Shown here: piece after piece, positions 1 through 8,847 of the stretch
Layout of the letters: each line of letters opens with the position of its first letter
How positions within the stretch are numbered: the stretch's first letter is position 1
NCBI RefSeq assembly: GCF_003568845.1
Contig: NZ_CP030126.1
Coordinates: 1 to 64,000, forward strand
DNA: 64,000 bases
Source: Indioceanicola profundi
GTDB taxonomy: Bacteria; Pseudomonadota; Alphaproteobacteria; Azospirillales; Azospirillaceae
Direction: 5' to 3'
The notes under the pieces: model-generated
What the model was told of the DNA's origin: nothing
Databases searched by the model: none
The model's input: the letters and a program-made list of their open reading frames with translations, nothing else
Position numbers and translations under genes: made by a program

Positions 1-1455
1 ATGTCGGTACAGGGCACGTTGGACCAACAATGGGCGCGAATCCGCGGGCGCCTGAAGGAAGAGGTGGGCGAGACCGCCTACCGGAGCTGGCTGAAGCCGC
101 TCACGGTCGCCGACCTGCAGCAGGGACAGATTCGGATCGTGGTCCCGACCCGCTTTATGCGGGACTGGATTCGCACCCACTACGCCGACCGTATCCGCGC
201 CCTCTGGTCCGGTGAGAATCCGGGCGTCCAGTCCGTCGAGATCGTTGTCGCCGCCAGCCAGAAGGTGGAGCCGGCCCCGGCCGCCATCGCCAATGACGAC
301 TCGGCCCGCCCCGCGCCCGCCCGCCTGGATGCCGAAGTTCCCCGCGCCGAGTTCACCCGTTCCGACCTGCCCCGTCCGGATACCGTGACCGAAGCCGCCG
401 CCGCGGCGGTGACGGAGGAGCGGACGGACGATCTGTCGGCCCCGCTGGACCCGCGCTTCACCTTCGAGAATTTCGTCGTCGGCAAGCCGAACGAGCTGGC
501 CTTCGCCGCCGCCCGCCGGGTGGCCGACGCCAGTGCGGTGACCTTCAACCCGCTGTTCCTCTATGGCGGCGTCGGGCTCGGCAAGACCCACCTGATGCAT
601 GCCATCGCCTGGCATATCCGCCGCAAGGACCCGTCGCGCCGGGTGATCTACCTCTCGGCCGAAAAGTTCATGTACCAGTTCATCCGCGCACTCCGGTACA
701 AGGACACGATGGCGTTCAAGGAGCAGTTCCGCTCCGTGGACGTGCTGATGATCGACGACGTCCAGTTCATCAGCGGCAAGGACTCCACGCAGGAGGAGTT
801 CTTCCACACCTTCAATGCCCTGGTGGACCAGAACCGTCAGGTCATCATCAGCGCGGACAAGAGCCCGTCCGACCTGGAAGGGATGGAGGAGCGGCTGCGC
901 TCCCGCCTCGGCTGGGGCCTCGTCGCCGACATTCACCCCACCACCTACGAGCTGCGGCTGGGCATCCTCCAGTCCAAGGCCGACCAGATGGGCTCCCGCA
1001 TCCCGCAGAAGGTGCTGGAATTCCTGGCCCACAAGATTTCCAGCAATGTGCGTGAGCTGGAAGGCGCGCTGAACCGCATCGTCGCCCATGCCGAGCTGGT
1101 AGGTCGCGCCATCACCCTGGAATCCACGCAGGAGGTGCTGCACGATCTGCTGCGCGCCTCCAACCGCCGGGTGACGATCGAGGAAATCCAGAAGAAGGTG
1201 GCGGAGCATTTCAACATCCGCCTCTCCGACATGAGCAGTGCCCGCCGCGCCCGCGCCGTGGCCCGCCCGCGTCAGGTGGCCATGTATCTGGCCAAGCAGC
1301 TCACCCAGCGCTCCCTGCCGGAGATCGGCCGCAAGTTCGGCGACCGCGACCACACCACCGTGATGCATGCCGTGAAGAAGGTGGAGGAACTCTGCGCCTC
1401 CGACCCCGCCTTCGCCGAGGATGTCGAACTGCTCCGCCGCATGCTGGAGGGGTGA
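1..1455 (+). CDS. dnaA: Chromosomal replication initiator protein DnaA
   Basis: This 484-residue ATP-dependent initiator binds DnaA boxes at oriC and melts the origin. An N-terminal helicase-loading domain (about 1-75) is followed by a variable Ala/Pro-rich linker (about 85-145). The AAA+ core has Walker A GGVGLGKT near residue 189 and Walker B MIDDVQF near 250. The C-terminal DNA-binding domain carries the DnaA signature around [11 protein letters not shown]. The ATG is the first base of the window, so its promoter is not visible. The window probably starts here because the chromosome was numbered from dnaA. I saw no DnaA-box cluster downstream, and alphaproteobacterial origins are often not beside dnaA, so no oriC is claimed. 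Confidence 0.98.
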   Translation: MSVQGTLDQQWARIRGRLKEEVGETAYRSWLKPLTVADLQQGQIRIVVPTRFMRDWIRTHYADRIRALWSGENPGVQSVEIVVAASQKVEPAPAAIANDDSARPAPARLDAEVPRAEFTRSDLPRPDTVTEAAAAAVTEERTDDLSAPLDPRFTFENFVVGKPNELAFAAARRVADASAVTFNPLFLYGGVGLGKTHLMHAIAWHIRRKDPSRRVIYLSAEKFMYQFIRALRYKDTMAFKEQFRSVDVLMIDDVQFISGKDSTQEEFFHTFNALVDQNRQVIISADKSPSDLEGMEERLRSRLGWGLVADIHPTTYELRLGILQSKADQMGSRIPQKVLEFLAHKISSNVRELEGALNRIVAHAELVGRAITLESTQEVLHDLLRASNRRVTIEEIQKKVAEHFNIRLSDMSSARRARAVARPRQVAMYLAKQLTQRSLPEIGRKFGDRDHTTVMHAVKKVEELCASDPAFAEDVELLRRMLEG

Positions 1456-1475
1456 GGGACTCCGGGCCAAGTGAC

Positions 1476-1811
1476 ATGATCGCCAGCACGCCCGTCCCGC
1501 CCTACTACGCGGTGATCTTCACCAGTACCCGTACCGACATCGACGATGGCTATGCCGAGACGGCGGAGTTGATGGTGCGGATGGCGGAGCGGCAGCCCGG
1601 ATATCTGGGGCACGAATCCGTGCGCGACGGGGCGGCGCAGGGGCGGCCGGGCATCACCGTGTCCTACTGGCGCGATCTCGACTCGATCCGGACCTGGAAA
1701 CAGGTGATGGAGCATGCCGTGGCCCAGGGGCACGGCCGGCGCGACTGGTACAGCGCTTACAAGACCCGCATCGCCCTGGTGGAGCGCGATTACGGTTTCG
1801 AGCGCGGCTGA
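1476..1811 (+). CDS. Antibiotic biosynthesis monooxygenase (ABM) family protein
   Basis: A 111-residue single-domain protein of the dimeric alpha/beta-barrel (ABM-like) superfamily. The pattern YYAVIFTS, then a helix with MAERQPGYLG, then ITVSYWRDL and a WKQ helix is typical of these small putative monooxygenases or heme-degrading-like proteins of unknown substrate. An in-frame GTG at 1452 overlaps the dnaA stop, but the ATG at 1476 gives the usual N terminus just before the first strand. It follows dnaA within about 20 bases, so it may be cotranscribed. The specific function cannot be read from the sequence. Confidence 0.85.
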   Translation: MIASTPVPPYYAVIFTSTRTDIDDGYAETAELMVRMAERQPGYLGHESVRDGAAQGRPGITVSYWRDLDSIRTWKQVMEHAVAQGHGRRDWYSAYKTRIALVERDYGFERG

Positions 1812-1835
1812 GCAGGACGGGCTGCCGCAATGCAA

Positions 1836-1867
1836 AAGGCCCGGCGGAGCTGCCTCCGCCGGGCCTT
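1836..1867 (-). terminator. Rho-independent terminator between convergent genes
   Basis: A hairpin with 14-bp arms (AAGGCCCGGCGGAG and its exact complement) around a CTGC loop. Read on the minus strand it is followed by TTTT, so it best serves the secreted-protein gene ending at 1891. It probably also stops transcription from the dnaA side. Confidence 0.75.
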
Positions 1868-1890
1868 GCCGCGAGTCGGGCGGAAACCGG

Positions 1891-2211
1891 TCAGCCGCGG
1901 GACTTGAAGGCGCGAAGCTGCTTGTTGAAGTCGGCAGCCAACTTCTCCATCCGCTCGCTCGCCTCGTTGTAGCGCTTCGTGAAGTCGCTGGTCGTGCGGC
2001 CGCGGGACTCGGCCTCCAGGCAGCCCAGGAACTCCTGGGTCTCGGTCAGATAACTCTTCACCGCCTGCTGGGCGGCGACCATCTCGGCATCGGTGGCGCT
2101 GGCGCCATCCGGGATCTGCGGGGCGGAGCTCAGGGTGCATTCGGCCATGGCGGTGGCCGGAGCGATGAACAGGGCGGCAGCCAGAAGAGCGGTGCGGAGG
2201 GTGGTGGTCAT
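1891..2211 (-). CDS. Small secreted protein of unknown function
   Basis: A 106-residue protein with a clear Sec signal peptide: a short charged start, a hydrophobic core LLAAALF, and a likely cleavage after AMA-E near residue 23. The mature part is about 83 residues with two cysteines (one right after the cleavage site, one in FLGCLEAE) that could form a disulfide, and an amphipathic helical tail rich in Lys/Glu. I do not recognise a family beyond small exported helical proteins found in related alphaproteobacteria. It is convergent with the ABM gene and divergent from addA. Confidence 0.75.
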   Translation of the reverse strand: MTTTLRTALLAAALFIAPATAMAECTLSSAPQIPDGASATDAEMVAAQQAVKSYLTETQEFLGCLEAESRGRTTSDFTKRYNEASERMEKLAADFNKQLRAFKSRG

Positions 2212-2490
2212 CAGCCGTAAACCATGCGTTGGGAGGTCATGCCGGGATCGGACCCCGGCCAGTAGGAGGTCAAGTCGACCATCTCACACAAGACCGTATG
2301 GCAAAATAGAAAGTGTTATTGCAGTGCGAAATGTCTCCGGTGCGGAGCATTTGCATAGAATGCTATCTAATAGCCGGGACATCGGCAGTCGTGGGGTGCG
2401 TCCTCCCAGCCCGGTCCGGCCTGCGCCTGCTTGTCTCTGGACCCCGGTCCCTGCCACCCGCTACCCTGGCGGCCATAAAAAGGGAACCTC
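2212..2490. other. Divergent intergenic region, AT-richer than surroundings
   Basis: This 279-base gap separates the divergent starts of the secreted-protein gene and addA. Bases 2280-2380 are markedly richer in A/T than the flanks and probably hold promoters for both directions, but I cannot assign a confident -35/-10 pair. I see no gene in it. Confidence 0.4.
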
Positions 2491-5400
2491 ATGACGCTCA
2501 TTGACATCAGCCCGGAGCTGCCGGCTCCGGTGCCGACCGATCCCAATGTGCTGCAACGCCGCGCCTCGGGGCCGGACAGCTCCGTCTGGGTGGGGGCGTC
2601 GGCGGGGACCGGCAAGACCAAGGTGCTGACCGACCGGGTATTGCGGCTGATGCTGGCCGGCACCGATCCGGGCCGCATCCTCTGCCTGACCTTCACCAAG
2701 GCGGCAGCGGCGGAGATGTCGAACCGCATCGCCGACCGGCTGGCGAAATGGGCGGTGCAGCCCGATGCGGAACTGCGGGACAATCTGCACGCCCTGACCG
2801 GCGTGGTGGCGACGACGGAGCAGGTCACCGCCGCCCGCCGCCTGTTCGCCCGGGTGCTGGACGCCCCCGGCGGCATGAAGATCCAGACCATCCACAGCTT
2901 CTGCCAGTCGCTGTTGCGCCGATTCCCGCTGGAAGCCGGGCTCACCCCCAACTTCGAGGTGATGGACGACCGCACGGCGGCGGAGCTGCTGGACGAGGTC
3001 CGCGCCGACATGCTGGCCAAGGCCCGGTTCGAGCCGGACTGCGATCTGGGCCAAGCCGTGGCCCGGCTGGCGGCGGCTCTGTCGGAGGATGAGTTCGGCA
3101 AGCTGCTGCAGGACATCACCACCGAGCGCGGGCGCGTCCGCCGCATCCTGGACGCCCATGGCGGGCTGGACGCCACAGTGGAGGCGGTTTTCCGCTTCCT
3201 GAAGGTGGGCCGGGATGAGACCGAGGAGACGGTCGTCAAGGAGGCCTGCCGCGAGGGGGCCTTCGACGACCGGCTGCTGCGCGACGCCTGCCGCGTCCTG
3301 TCCACCAGCGGAAAGACGGACGGGGAGCGGGGCATCGCCATCCAGGCCTGGCTGGACCGGGCGGAAAACCGCACCGCCACCTTCCGCGACTATGCAGGCG
3401 CCTTCCTGACCAAGGAGGGGGAGCCGCGCAAGGCCCTGATGGGCAAGAAGATCGCGGATGCCAACCCCCATCTGCTGGACTGTCTGGCGGCGGAGGCGGT
3501 GCGGCTTCAGAAGGTGCTGGAGCGGGTGCGTTGCGTCACCGTGGCCCGGAGCACCGGCGCGCTGCTGACCCTGGCCGAAGCGCTGCTGACCGGTTACGAG
3601 GCCGCCAAGCGCTCGCGGGCCCAGCTCGATTTCGACGATTTGATCCTGCGCGCCGCCCGCCTGCTGACGGAGGATGCGCGGAGCGGGGCCTGCGCCTGGG
3701 TGCTGTTCAAGCTGGATGGCGGCCTGGACCACATCCTGGTGGATGAGGCGCAGGACACCAATCCCGAACAGTGGGACGTGGTGAAGGCCATCGCGGAGGA
3801 GTTCTTCTCCGGCCAGGGCGCCGCGGCGGAGCGGATGCGCACCCTGTTCGTGGTGGGCGACGACAAGCAGTCCATTTTCAGCTTCCAGCGCGCCGACCCG
3901 GCCGAGTTCCTGCGCATGCGCGGCCATTTCGAAGGGCGGGTGCAGGCGGCGGAGAAGGACTGGCAGGGCATCGACCTCCAGATCAGCTTCCGCTCCGTCG
4001 GGGCCGTGCTGAAGGCGGTGGACGAGGTGTTCCGGCTGGACGCCGCCCGCGATGGCGTCATCGAGCCCGGCAAGGAGGTGCGCCACATCCCCTTCCGCCG
4101 GCAGATGGCGGGGCAGGTGGAGCTGTGGCCGGTGGTTCAGCCCCAGGACAAGCCGGAGCCGGAGAACTGGGCCCCGCCCTTGTCGCGGGAGCAGCAGGAC
4201 CAGCCCATGGCCCGGCTGGCCACCGTGATCGCCGACCAGATCGCCCAGTGGCTGCGCGACGGGGAGAAGCTGCCGGCCCGCGGCCGGGCGCTGCGCCCCG
4301 GCGACATCATGGTGCTGGTGCGTCGGCGCAACGCCTTCGTCCAGCATCTGGTGCGCGCGCTGAAGGACCGGGACGTTCCGGTGGCCGGCGTGGACCGCAT
4401 GGTGCTGACCCAGCAACTGGCCGTCCAGGATTTGATGGCGCTGGGCCAGTTCCTGCTGCTGCCGGAAGACGACCTCACCCTGGCCACTGTGCTGAAATCG
4501 CCGCTGATCGGGCTGACGGAGGAGGAGCTGTTCCAGGTGGCCTGGAACCGCAAGGGCCATCTCTGGCCGGCGCTGATCCACAAGGCACGGGCGGAGGGGC
4601 CGGACAGCCGCTTCGCCGAGGCGCAGCGCTATCTGGCCGGACTGATGAGCGAGACCGACTACCGCGCCCCGTTCGAGCTGTTCGCGGGCGTGCTGTCCCG
4701 GCCTTGCCCCGCCGATCCGGAGACGGAGCAGGGCGGCGGGTCGGGCCGGCGCGCCATCCTGGCAAGGTTGGGGGCGGAGGCCGTGGACCCGCTGGACGAA
4801 TTCCTGGCGGCGGCCCTGCTGTTCGAGCGGGAGCATGTGCCCTCCCTCCAGATCTTCCTGAACTGGATGGCGGCCTCGGAAGCCGAGGTGAAGCGTGAGC
4901 TGGACACCGGCGGCGGCCATGGCAGCGGGCGGGTGCGCATCATGACCGTCCACGGCTCCAAGGGCCTCCAGGCCCCGCTGGTGATCCTGCCGGACACGAT
5001 GGGGGAGCCGGACCAGAGCCCGCGCATCCTCTGGCCCGACGGGATCGGAGGCCGGAACGTGCCGCTCTACGCCCCGCGCCGGACCATGGAGGACGGGGCC
5101 TGCCAGGCCGCCCGCGCCGCGGCCGACGCCCGCCGGGACCAGGAATACCGCCGCCTGCTCTATGTCGCCCTGACCCGGGCGGAGGACCGGCTGATCCTCT
5201 GCGGCTGGGACGGGCAGCGGAAATCCGGCGGACCGGGCTGCTGGTACCGGCTGGCGGAAACCGCCTTGCAGGAGATCGCGGACAGCCGCGACTACCAGTT
5301 CACGCTGGTCTCCCCCGCCGGCTGGGACGGGCCGGGGCTGGTCCTGTCCGAGCCCCAGGTGGTTCCACCCAAGCCGGACCATCTGGATTTGGATGAGGAG

Positions 5401-6033
5401 AAGGAAGCGGAGCCGGTGCCGGACTGGGCGCGGGCCGGCGCCCCCAGCGAGCCGACGCCCACCCGTCCGCTCACCCCCTCGCGCCCCGACAAGGCGGAAC
5501 CGTCGGTGCGCTCGCCTCTAGGGCCGGATGACGGGCTGGGCTTCAAGCGCGGCAACCTGATCCACAAGCTGTTGCAGATCCTGCCCGACATGCCGGCGGC
5601 GCGCTGGCGGGAGGCCGCCGAGGGCTGGCTGGCCCGCCCGGCCCACGGGCTGACGCCGGAGCAGCAGGCGGAGATCGCATCGGAAACGCTGGCGGTGCTC
5701 ACCGATCCGCGCTTCGCCGATCTGTTCGCCCCCGGCAGCCGGGCGGAGGTGCCCATCGTCGGCATGGTGGGCGGCCGCGTGCTGTCCGGCCAGATCGACC
5801 GGCTGGTGGTCACGGATGCCGCCGTGCTGATCGTGGACTACAAGACCAACCGCCCCCCGCCGGTGCGGGAGGAGGATGTGCCGGAGATCTATCTGGAGCA
5901 GATGGCCGCCTATCGCGCCGCGGTGCAGCGCATCTATGCGGACAAGCCGATCCGCTGCCTGCTGCTCTGGACCGACGGCCCCTACACGATGGAGCTGACC
6001 CCCGCCCGGCTGGACGCGCACGCGCCGGGGTGA
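2491..6033 (+). CDS. addA: Double-strand break repair helicase-nuclease AddA
   Basis: AddA is the UvrD-like helicase and nuclease subunit of the AddAB recombination complex, which resects DNA ends for RecA. The 1180-residue protein has the ATP-binding motif GASAGTGKTK near residue 35, helicase motif DEAQDTN, motif III region GDDKQSIFSFQRA, motif V MTVHGSKGLQAP, motif VI YVALTRAEDRL, and an intact C-terminal PD-(D/E)XK nuclease (GQIDRL then IVDYKTN). The length fits alphaproteobacterial AddA. In related genomes addB sits immediately upstream; here the upstream neighbour is unrelated and divergent, and no addB lies in the window. The ATG follows a purine-rich AAAGGGAA stretch. Confidence 0.96.
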   Translation: MTLIDISPELPAPVPTDPNVLQRRASGPDSSVWVGASAGTGKTKVLTDRVLRLMLAGTDPGRILCLTFTKAAAAEMSNRIADRLAKWAVQPDAELRDNLHALTGVVATTEQVTAARRLFARVLDAPGGMKIQTIHSFCQSLLRRFPLEAGLTPNFEVMDDRTAAELLDEVRADMLAKARFEPDCDLGQAVARLAAALSEDEFGKLLQDITTERGRVRRILDAHGGLDATVEAVFRFLKVGRDETEETVVKEACREGAFDDRLLRDACRVLSTSGKTDGERGIAIQAWLDRAENRTATFRDYAGAFLTKEGEPRKALMGKKIADANPHLLDCLAAEAVRLQKVLERVRCVTVARSTGALLTLAEALLTGYEAAKRSRAQLDFDDLILRAARLLTEDARSGACAWVLFKLDGGLDHILVDEAQDTNPEQWDVVKAIAEEFFSGQGAAAERMRTLFVVGDDKQSIFSFQRADPAEFLRMRGHFEGRVQAAEKDWQGIDLQISFRSVGAVLKAVDEVFRLDAARDGVIEPGKEVRHIPFRRQMAGQVELWPVVQPQDKPEPENWAPPLSREQQDQPMARLATVIADQIAQWLRDGEKLPARGRALRPGDIMVLVRRRNAFVQHLVRALKDRDVPVAGVDRMVLTQQLAVQDLMALGQFLLLPEDDLTLATVLKSPLIGLTEEELFQVAWNRKGHLWPALIHKARAEGPDSRFAEAQRYLAGLMSETDYRAPFELFAGVLSRPCPADPETEQGGGSGRRAILARLGAEAVDPLDEFLAAALLFEREHVPSLQIFLNWMAASEAEVKRELDTGGGHGSGRVRIMTVHGSKGLQAPLVILPDTMGEPDQSPRILWPDGIGGRNVPLYAPRRTMEDGACQAARAAADARRDQEYRRLLYVALTRAEDRLILCGWDGQRKSGGPGCWYRLAETALQEIADSRDYQFTLVSPAGWDGPGLVLSEPQVVPPKPDHLDLDEEKEAEPVPDWARAGAPSEPTPTRPLTPSRPDKAEPSVRSPLGPDDGLGFKRGNLIHKLLQILPDMPAARWREAAEGWLARPAHGLTPEQQAEIASETLAVLTDPRFADLFAPGSRAEVPIVGMVGGRVLSGQIDRLVVTDAAVLIVDYKTNRPPPVREEDVPEIYLEQMAAYRAAVQRIYADKPIRCLLLWTDGPYTMELTPARLDAHAPG

Positions 6034-6366
6034 GGAGCCACTCCGGGCGGGATCGGCCCTTCGTCCTGTCCATAAAGTGACGTCCATGAAGCAGTGCCCA
6101 CTGCGTGCGGGCTGCCTCACCCCGCCCGGCTGAATTCATCAAATGCGGCCCTAATTCTTCTGATTTGTGGCTGAACCTCCGCACCCATGAGCAGAGTGGT
6201 GTCGGAAACAGCGCAATCAGAAGGCGGCTGCGTTAGGGGGCGGTGCGGGCGGTGCTGGGTGTACAGCCATCCGCCTGCCTCCCGGATCGGAAGCCGCCCC
6301 GAAGCGCACCCGGTCGGGCAGTGTCGGCCTTTGCCCAAGGCCGGCCAACAGGGGGCGGCAGCGGTC
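6034..6366. other. Intergenic region with no recognisable gene
   Basis: A 333-base gap between addA and the acyltransferase. An in-frame extension of the acyltransferase could start at 6187, but its Arg/Pro-rich translation does not look like protein, so I treat the gap as non-coding. It presumably holds the acyltransferase promoter. No terminator hairpin or repeat stands out. Confidence 0.4.
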
Positions 6367-7485
6367 ATGAAACTCCATTCGCTTCAGGCACTGCGTGCGG
6401 CGGCGGCCATGCTGGTCGTGATCGATCATGCCATCCTGTTCCTCGTCTGGAACGGCGCGCTGCCCAGAGCCCCGTACGAGCACCTGGCCTGGTTCCTGGG
6501 CGGCCTGGGCGTCTATGTCTTCTTCGTCATCAGCGGCTTCATCATGATGCACGCCAGCGGCGACATGTTCGGCACCGGTGCGACGGGCCGGTTCCTGCTG
6601 AGGCGGGCCGTCAGGATCGTGCCGCTGTACTGGGCCGGCACCACCCTCATCATCATGCTTCGCATCCTGGAGGGGAATGCTCCCAGCCTCCATGAAGTCA
6701 CGACATCCGTCGCCTTCATCACCGCGCCGAACGAGCAGGGCAAGTCGATGCGGCCACTCCTGGGCCAGGGCTGGACCCTGACCTACGAGGCGATGTTCTA
6801 CGTCGTCTTCTCCGTAGGACTCGTCTTCCGCCGCCGTCTGGGATTGCCGCTGATCGTCGGCGGCCTCATTGCCGTCATCGGGCTCGGCACGCTGCACAAG
6901 CCATTGTCCGACACGTCGGGGGCGACGGACTGGGCCGCCTTCTACACCGATCCGATTCTGATCCTGTTCGCGGTGGGGATCGGGGTCCATGCGCTGTCCC
7001 GGCGTCTGCCGCCGCTGGGAAGCGGGGCGGCCCTGTCGCTGGCCGCCGTGACGATGGCAGCGGCCGTGCTGCTGTTCGTCAGTGCGATCCAGGCCTATCC
7101 GGTCAGCCTTTCCTGGACCCTGATCATCTTCGCCCTGGCCACGCTCTGCGTGCTGTTCGCCACGCTGGACCGGGATTCTGCCTGTGGGCGCTTCGGCGCG
7201 GCGCTGGGCCGGCTGGGGGATGCCTCCTACGCCGTTTATATCTTCCATTCCTTCGTGATCATGGTTGCCGGCCGGGTGCTGATGAAGATCGGCCTTCTGA
7301 ACCCATGGATTTTCGTCCCGCTGATCATCGTCGCGAGCGGCGTGCTGGGACACCTGATCCACATCTATTTCGAAAAGCCGGTGATGAAGGTGCTGAACGG
7401 CTGGATCGAAAGGTGGGCAGCCGCGCGGAGGGCGGGCACGACCTCCACCGGTGCGGCCGTGTGGACCGGGGCGGCCCGGTCCTGA
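6367..7485 (+). CDS. Acyltransferase 3 family integral membrane protein
   Basis: A 372-residue inner-membrane acyltransferase of the OafA/ExoZ/NodX type, which O-acylates surface or exported polysaccharides. The N terminus LHSLQALRAAAAMLVVIDHA holds the expected RA and catalytic-type His in the first membrane helix. GGLGVYVFFVISGFIM is the second conserved segment, and about ten hydrophobic helices follow. The ATG at 6367 starts directly at the family motif, whereas the longer reading frame adds only low-complexity residues. It stands alone, converges on the smr gene 11 bases away, and its substrate is unknown. Confidence 0.92.
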   Translation: MKLHSLQALRAAAAMLVVIDHAILFLVWNGALPRAPYEHLAWFLGGLGVYVFFVISGFIMMHASGDMFGTGATGRFLLRRAVRIVPLYWAGTTLIIMLRILEGNAPSLHEVTTSVAFITAPNEQGKSMRPLLGQGWTLTYEAMFYVVFSVGLVFRRRLGLPLIVGGLIAVIGLGTLHKPLSDTSGATDWAAFYTDPILILFAVGIGVHALSRRLPPLGSGAALSLAAVTMAAAVLLFVSAIQAYPVSLSWTLIIFALATLCVLFATLDRDSACGRFGAALGRLGDASYAVYIFHSFVIMVAGRVLMKIGLLNPWIFVPLIIVASGVLGHLIHIYFEKPVMKVLNGWIERWAAARRAGTTSTGAAVWTGAARS

Positions 7486-7496
7486 GGTGCCTGCCT

Positions 7497-8128
7497 CTAC
7501 CGCACCCGCTTCAGGAATACGTACAGCGCCCCGGTTCCGCCATGCTGGGGCTGGGCCTGGTGGACGGCCAGCACCATGGGACGGAAGACAGGTTCGTTCA
7601 GCCAACGGGGCACGGCGCTGCGCAGCACGCCGCGCCCGTCATAGGACCGGTCCTCCGCCGGTGCGCCCTTGCCGGTGATGACCAGCAGCAGCCGACGGCC
7701 GGAACCGTAGCCGCCGCGCACAAAAGCCAGCAGGGCATCGTGCGCCCGGTCCTGGGTCATGCCGTGCAGGTCGATGCGTCCGTCGATGGGCATGCGACCG
7801 CGCCGTACCTTCTGGTCCGTGCGCTTGTCCAGCCCTGTCTTGGCTCCCAGCAGGGAAGGCGCCCTGTCCACCTTTACCGCCGCCTGGGTGCGCACCGGCA
7901 TCGCCTCCGCCGGGTCGGGGGGAGGGCGGCCAGGGGGCGACGCTTGGGCTTCGGTTGGGGGGGCGGAGGTGCCGCGGCGGGCGGCTGTGCCGGAGGCGGC
8001 GCAGCTTCCACCACGGGAACGGTCTTCACCTCCGACTTGCGCCGCCGCTTCACCGGCTGGGCATCCGCAACGATCGTGCGCCAGAGCTGCAGCTCGGCGT
8101 CCGTCGGCGTGCGGCGGCGTCCGGTCAT
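7497..8128 (-). pseudogene. Smr-domain protein gene, frameshifted as sequenced
   Basis: Two reading frames together encode one Smr-domain protein (MutS2 C-terminal-like endonuclease domain, DLHGMTQ then LVITGKG and HGGTGALYVFLKR). The first frame starts at 8128 (MTGRRRTPT) and runs through a Pro-rich linker to LAALPP; the second resumes at DPAEAMPVRT and runs to the stop at 7497. The switch lies at a run of six G on the plus strand (7917-7922); one extra base there gives a continuous gene of about 210 residues. The ATG overlaps the lutC stop (ATGA), implying translational coupling. It may be a sequencing error, a true null allele, or less likely slippage on the C run. Confidence 0.85.
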
Positions 8129-8847
8129 GACCCCTGGGGCGGCGCGTCGGCAGCCGAATCGACCAGCAGGATGTGCAACCGCCCCGGCCCATGCACATGG
8201 ACCAGGGACGTCTGCTCGATATCGGCCGTGCGCGACGGGCCGGTGATGAAGTTCACTGCCCGCGGCATGCCAAGCCCCTTGGCCGCCTGCCGCTGGCGCA
8301 GCAGGTCCCATGCCTCCTCATAGCTGCCGACCACCCGGTCCACGGGCAGCACGACGATATGGGTGCCGGGAAGGAAGGACAGGGTCGGGCCGGCATCGTT
8401 GCCGCTTGCGCCGAACAGGGTTCCTGTCTCCGCGATACCCGCGATGGCCAGGGTGATGGTGGCCTGATCCTCCGGCTCGCCCCGGCCGAACGCCACTTCC
8501 AACGTGGGAAGGCCGCTCCAGTCCAGCGACTGAAGCTCAGGGTCCGGGGCGGCGCGCAGCCGGGCCGGCAGATTGTGGACGGACAGGTAGTCCGCCACGA
8601 TCTGCGGGATGCGGCTTCGCTCCGGCACCCGCTCCACGCTGGCCGCCACCGCCTGGGCCATGCGGATGAACAGCTCCACCCGTTCGGCATGCGGAATCTG
8701 GCCGCGGGCCGGCAGCAGGTTGCGCGCATGGGCGGACAGACGCTGCTCCACCGCCGCGCGCGCCGCCGCCTCATCCCTCAGGTGCGATGCCGCCTTGCGG
8801 ATTGCCCCCAGCACGCCGTCGCGGGCCGCGTTCGACTGCTCAGCCAT
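8125..8847 (-). CDS. lutC: Lactate utilization protein LutC
   Basis: LutC (LUD domain) is the third subunit of the LutABC L-lactate oxidising complex. The 240-residue protein contains the LUD-type segments TITLAIAGIAETGTL, SFLPGTHIVVLP and VNFITGPSRTADIE. The ATG at 8847 overlaps the restored lutB stop by eight bases (ATGGCTGA), a common arrangement in this operon. As sequenced, the lutB frame reads through in frame into this gene and would give a 710-residue LutB-LutC protein; I judge that an indel artefact (see lutB). Confidence 0.9.
   Translation of the reverse strand: MAEQSNAARDGVLGAIRKAASHLRDEAAARAAVEQRLSAHARNLLPARGQIPHAERVELFIRMAQAVAASVERVPERSRIPQIVADYLSVHNLPARLRAAPDPELQSLDWSGLPTLEVAFGRGEPEDQATITLAIAGIAETGTLFGASGNDAGPTLSFLPGTHIVVLPVDRVVGSYEEAWDLLRQRQAAKGLGMPRAVNFITGPSRTADIEQTSLVHVHGPGRLHILLVDSAADAPPQGS

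Noticed and set aside
1-2490. Replication origin next to dnaA
   Set aside because: No cluster of DnaA boxes or AT-rich unwinding element with repeats was visible, and alphaproteobacterial origins are often elsewhere.
2461-5382. A 973-codon open frame on the minus strand opposite addA
   Set aside because: It is a shadow of addA produced by strong GC bias at third positions; its translation is Gln/His/Arg/Gly-rich low complexity with no domain.
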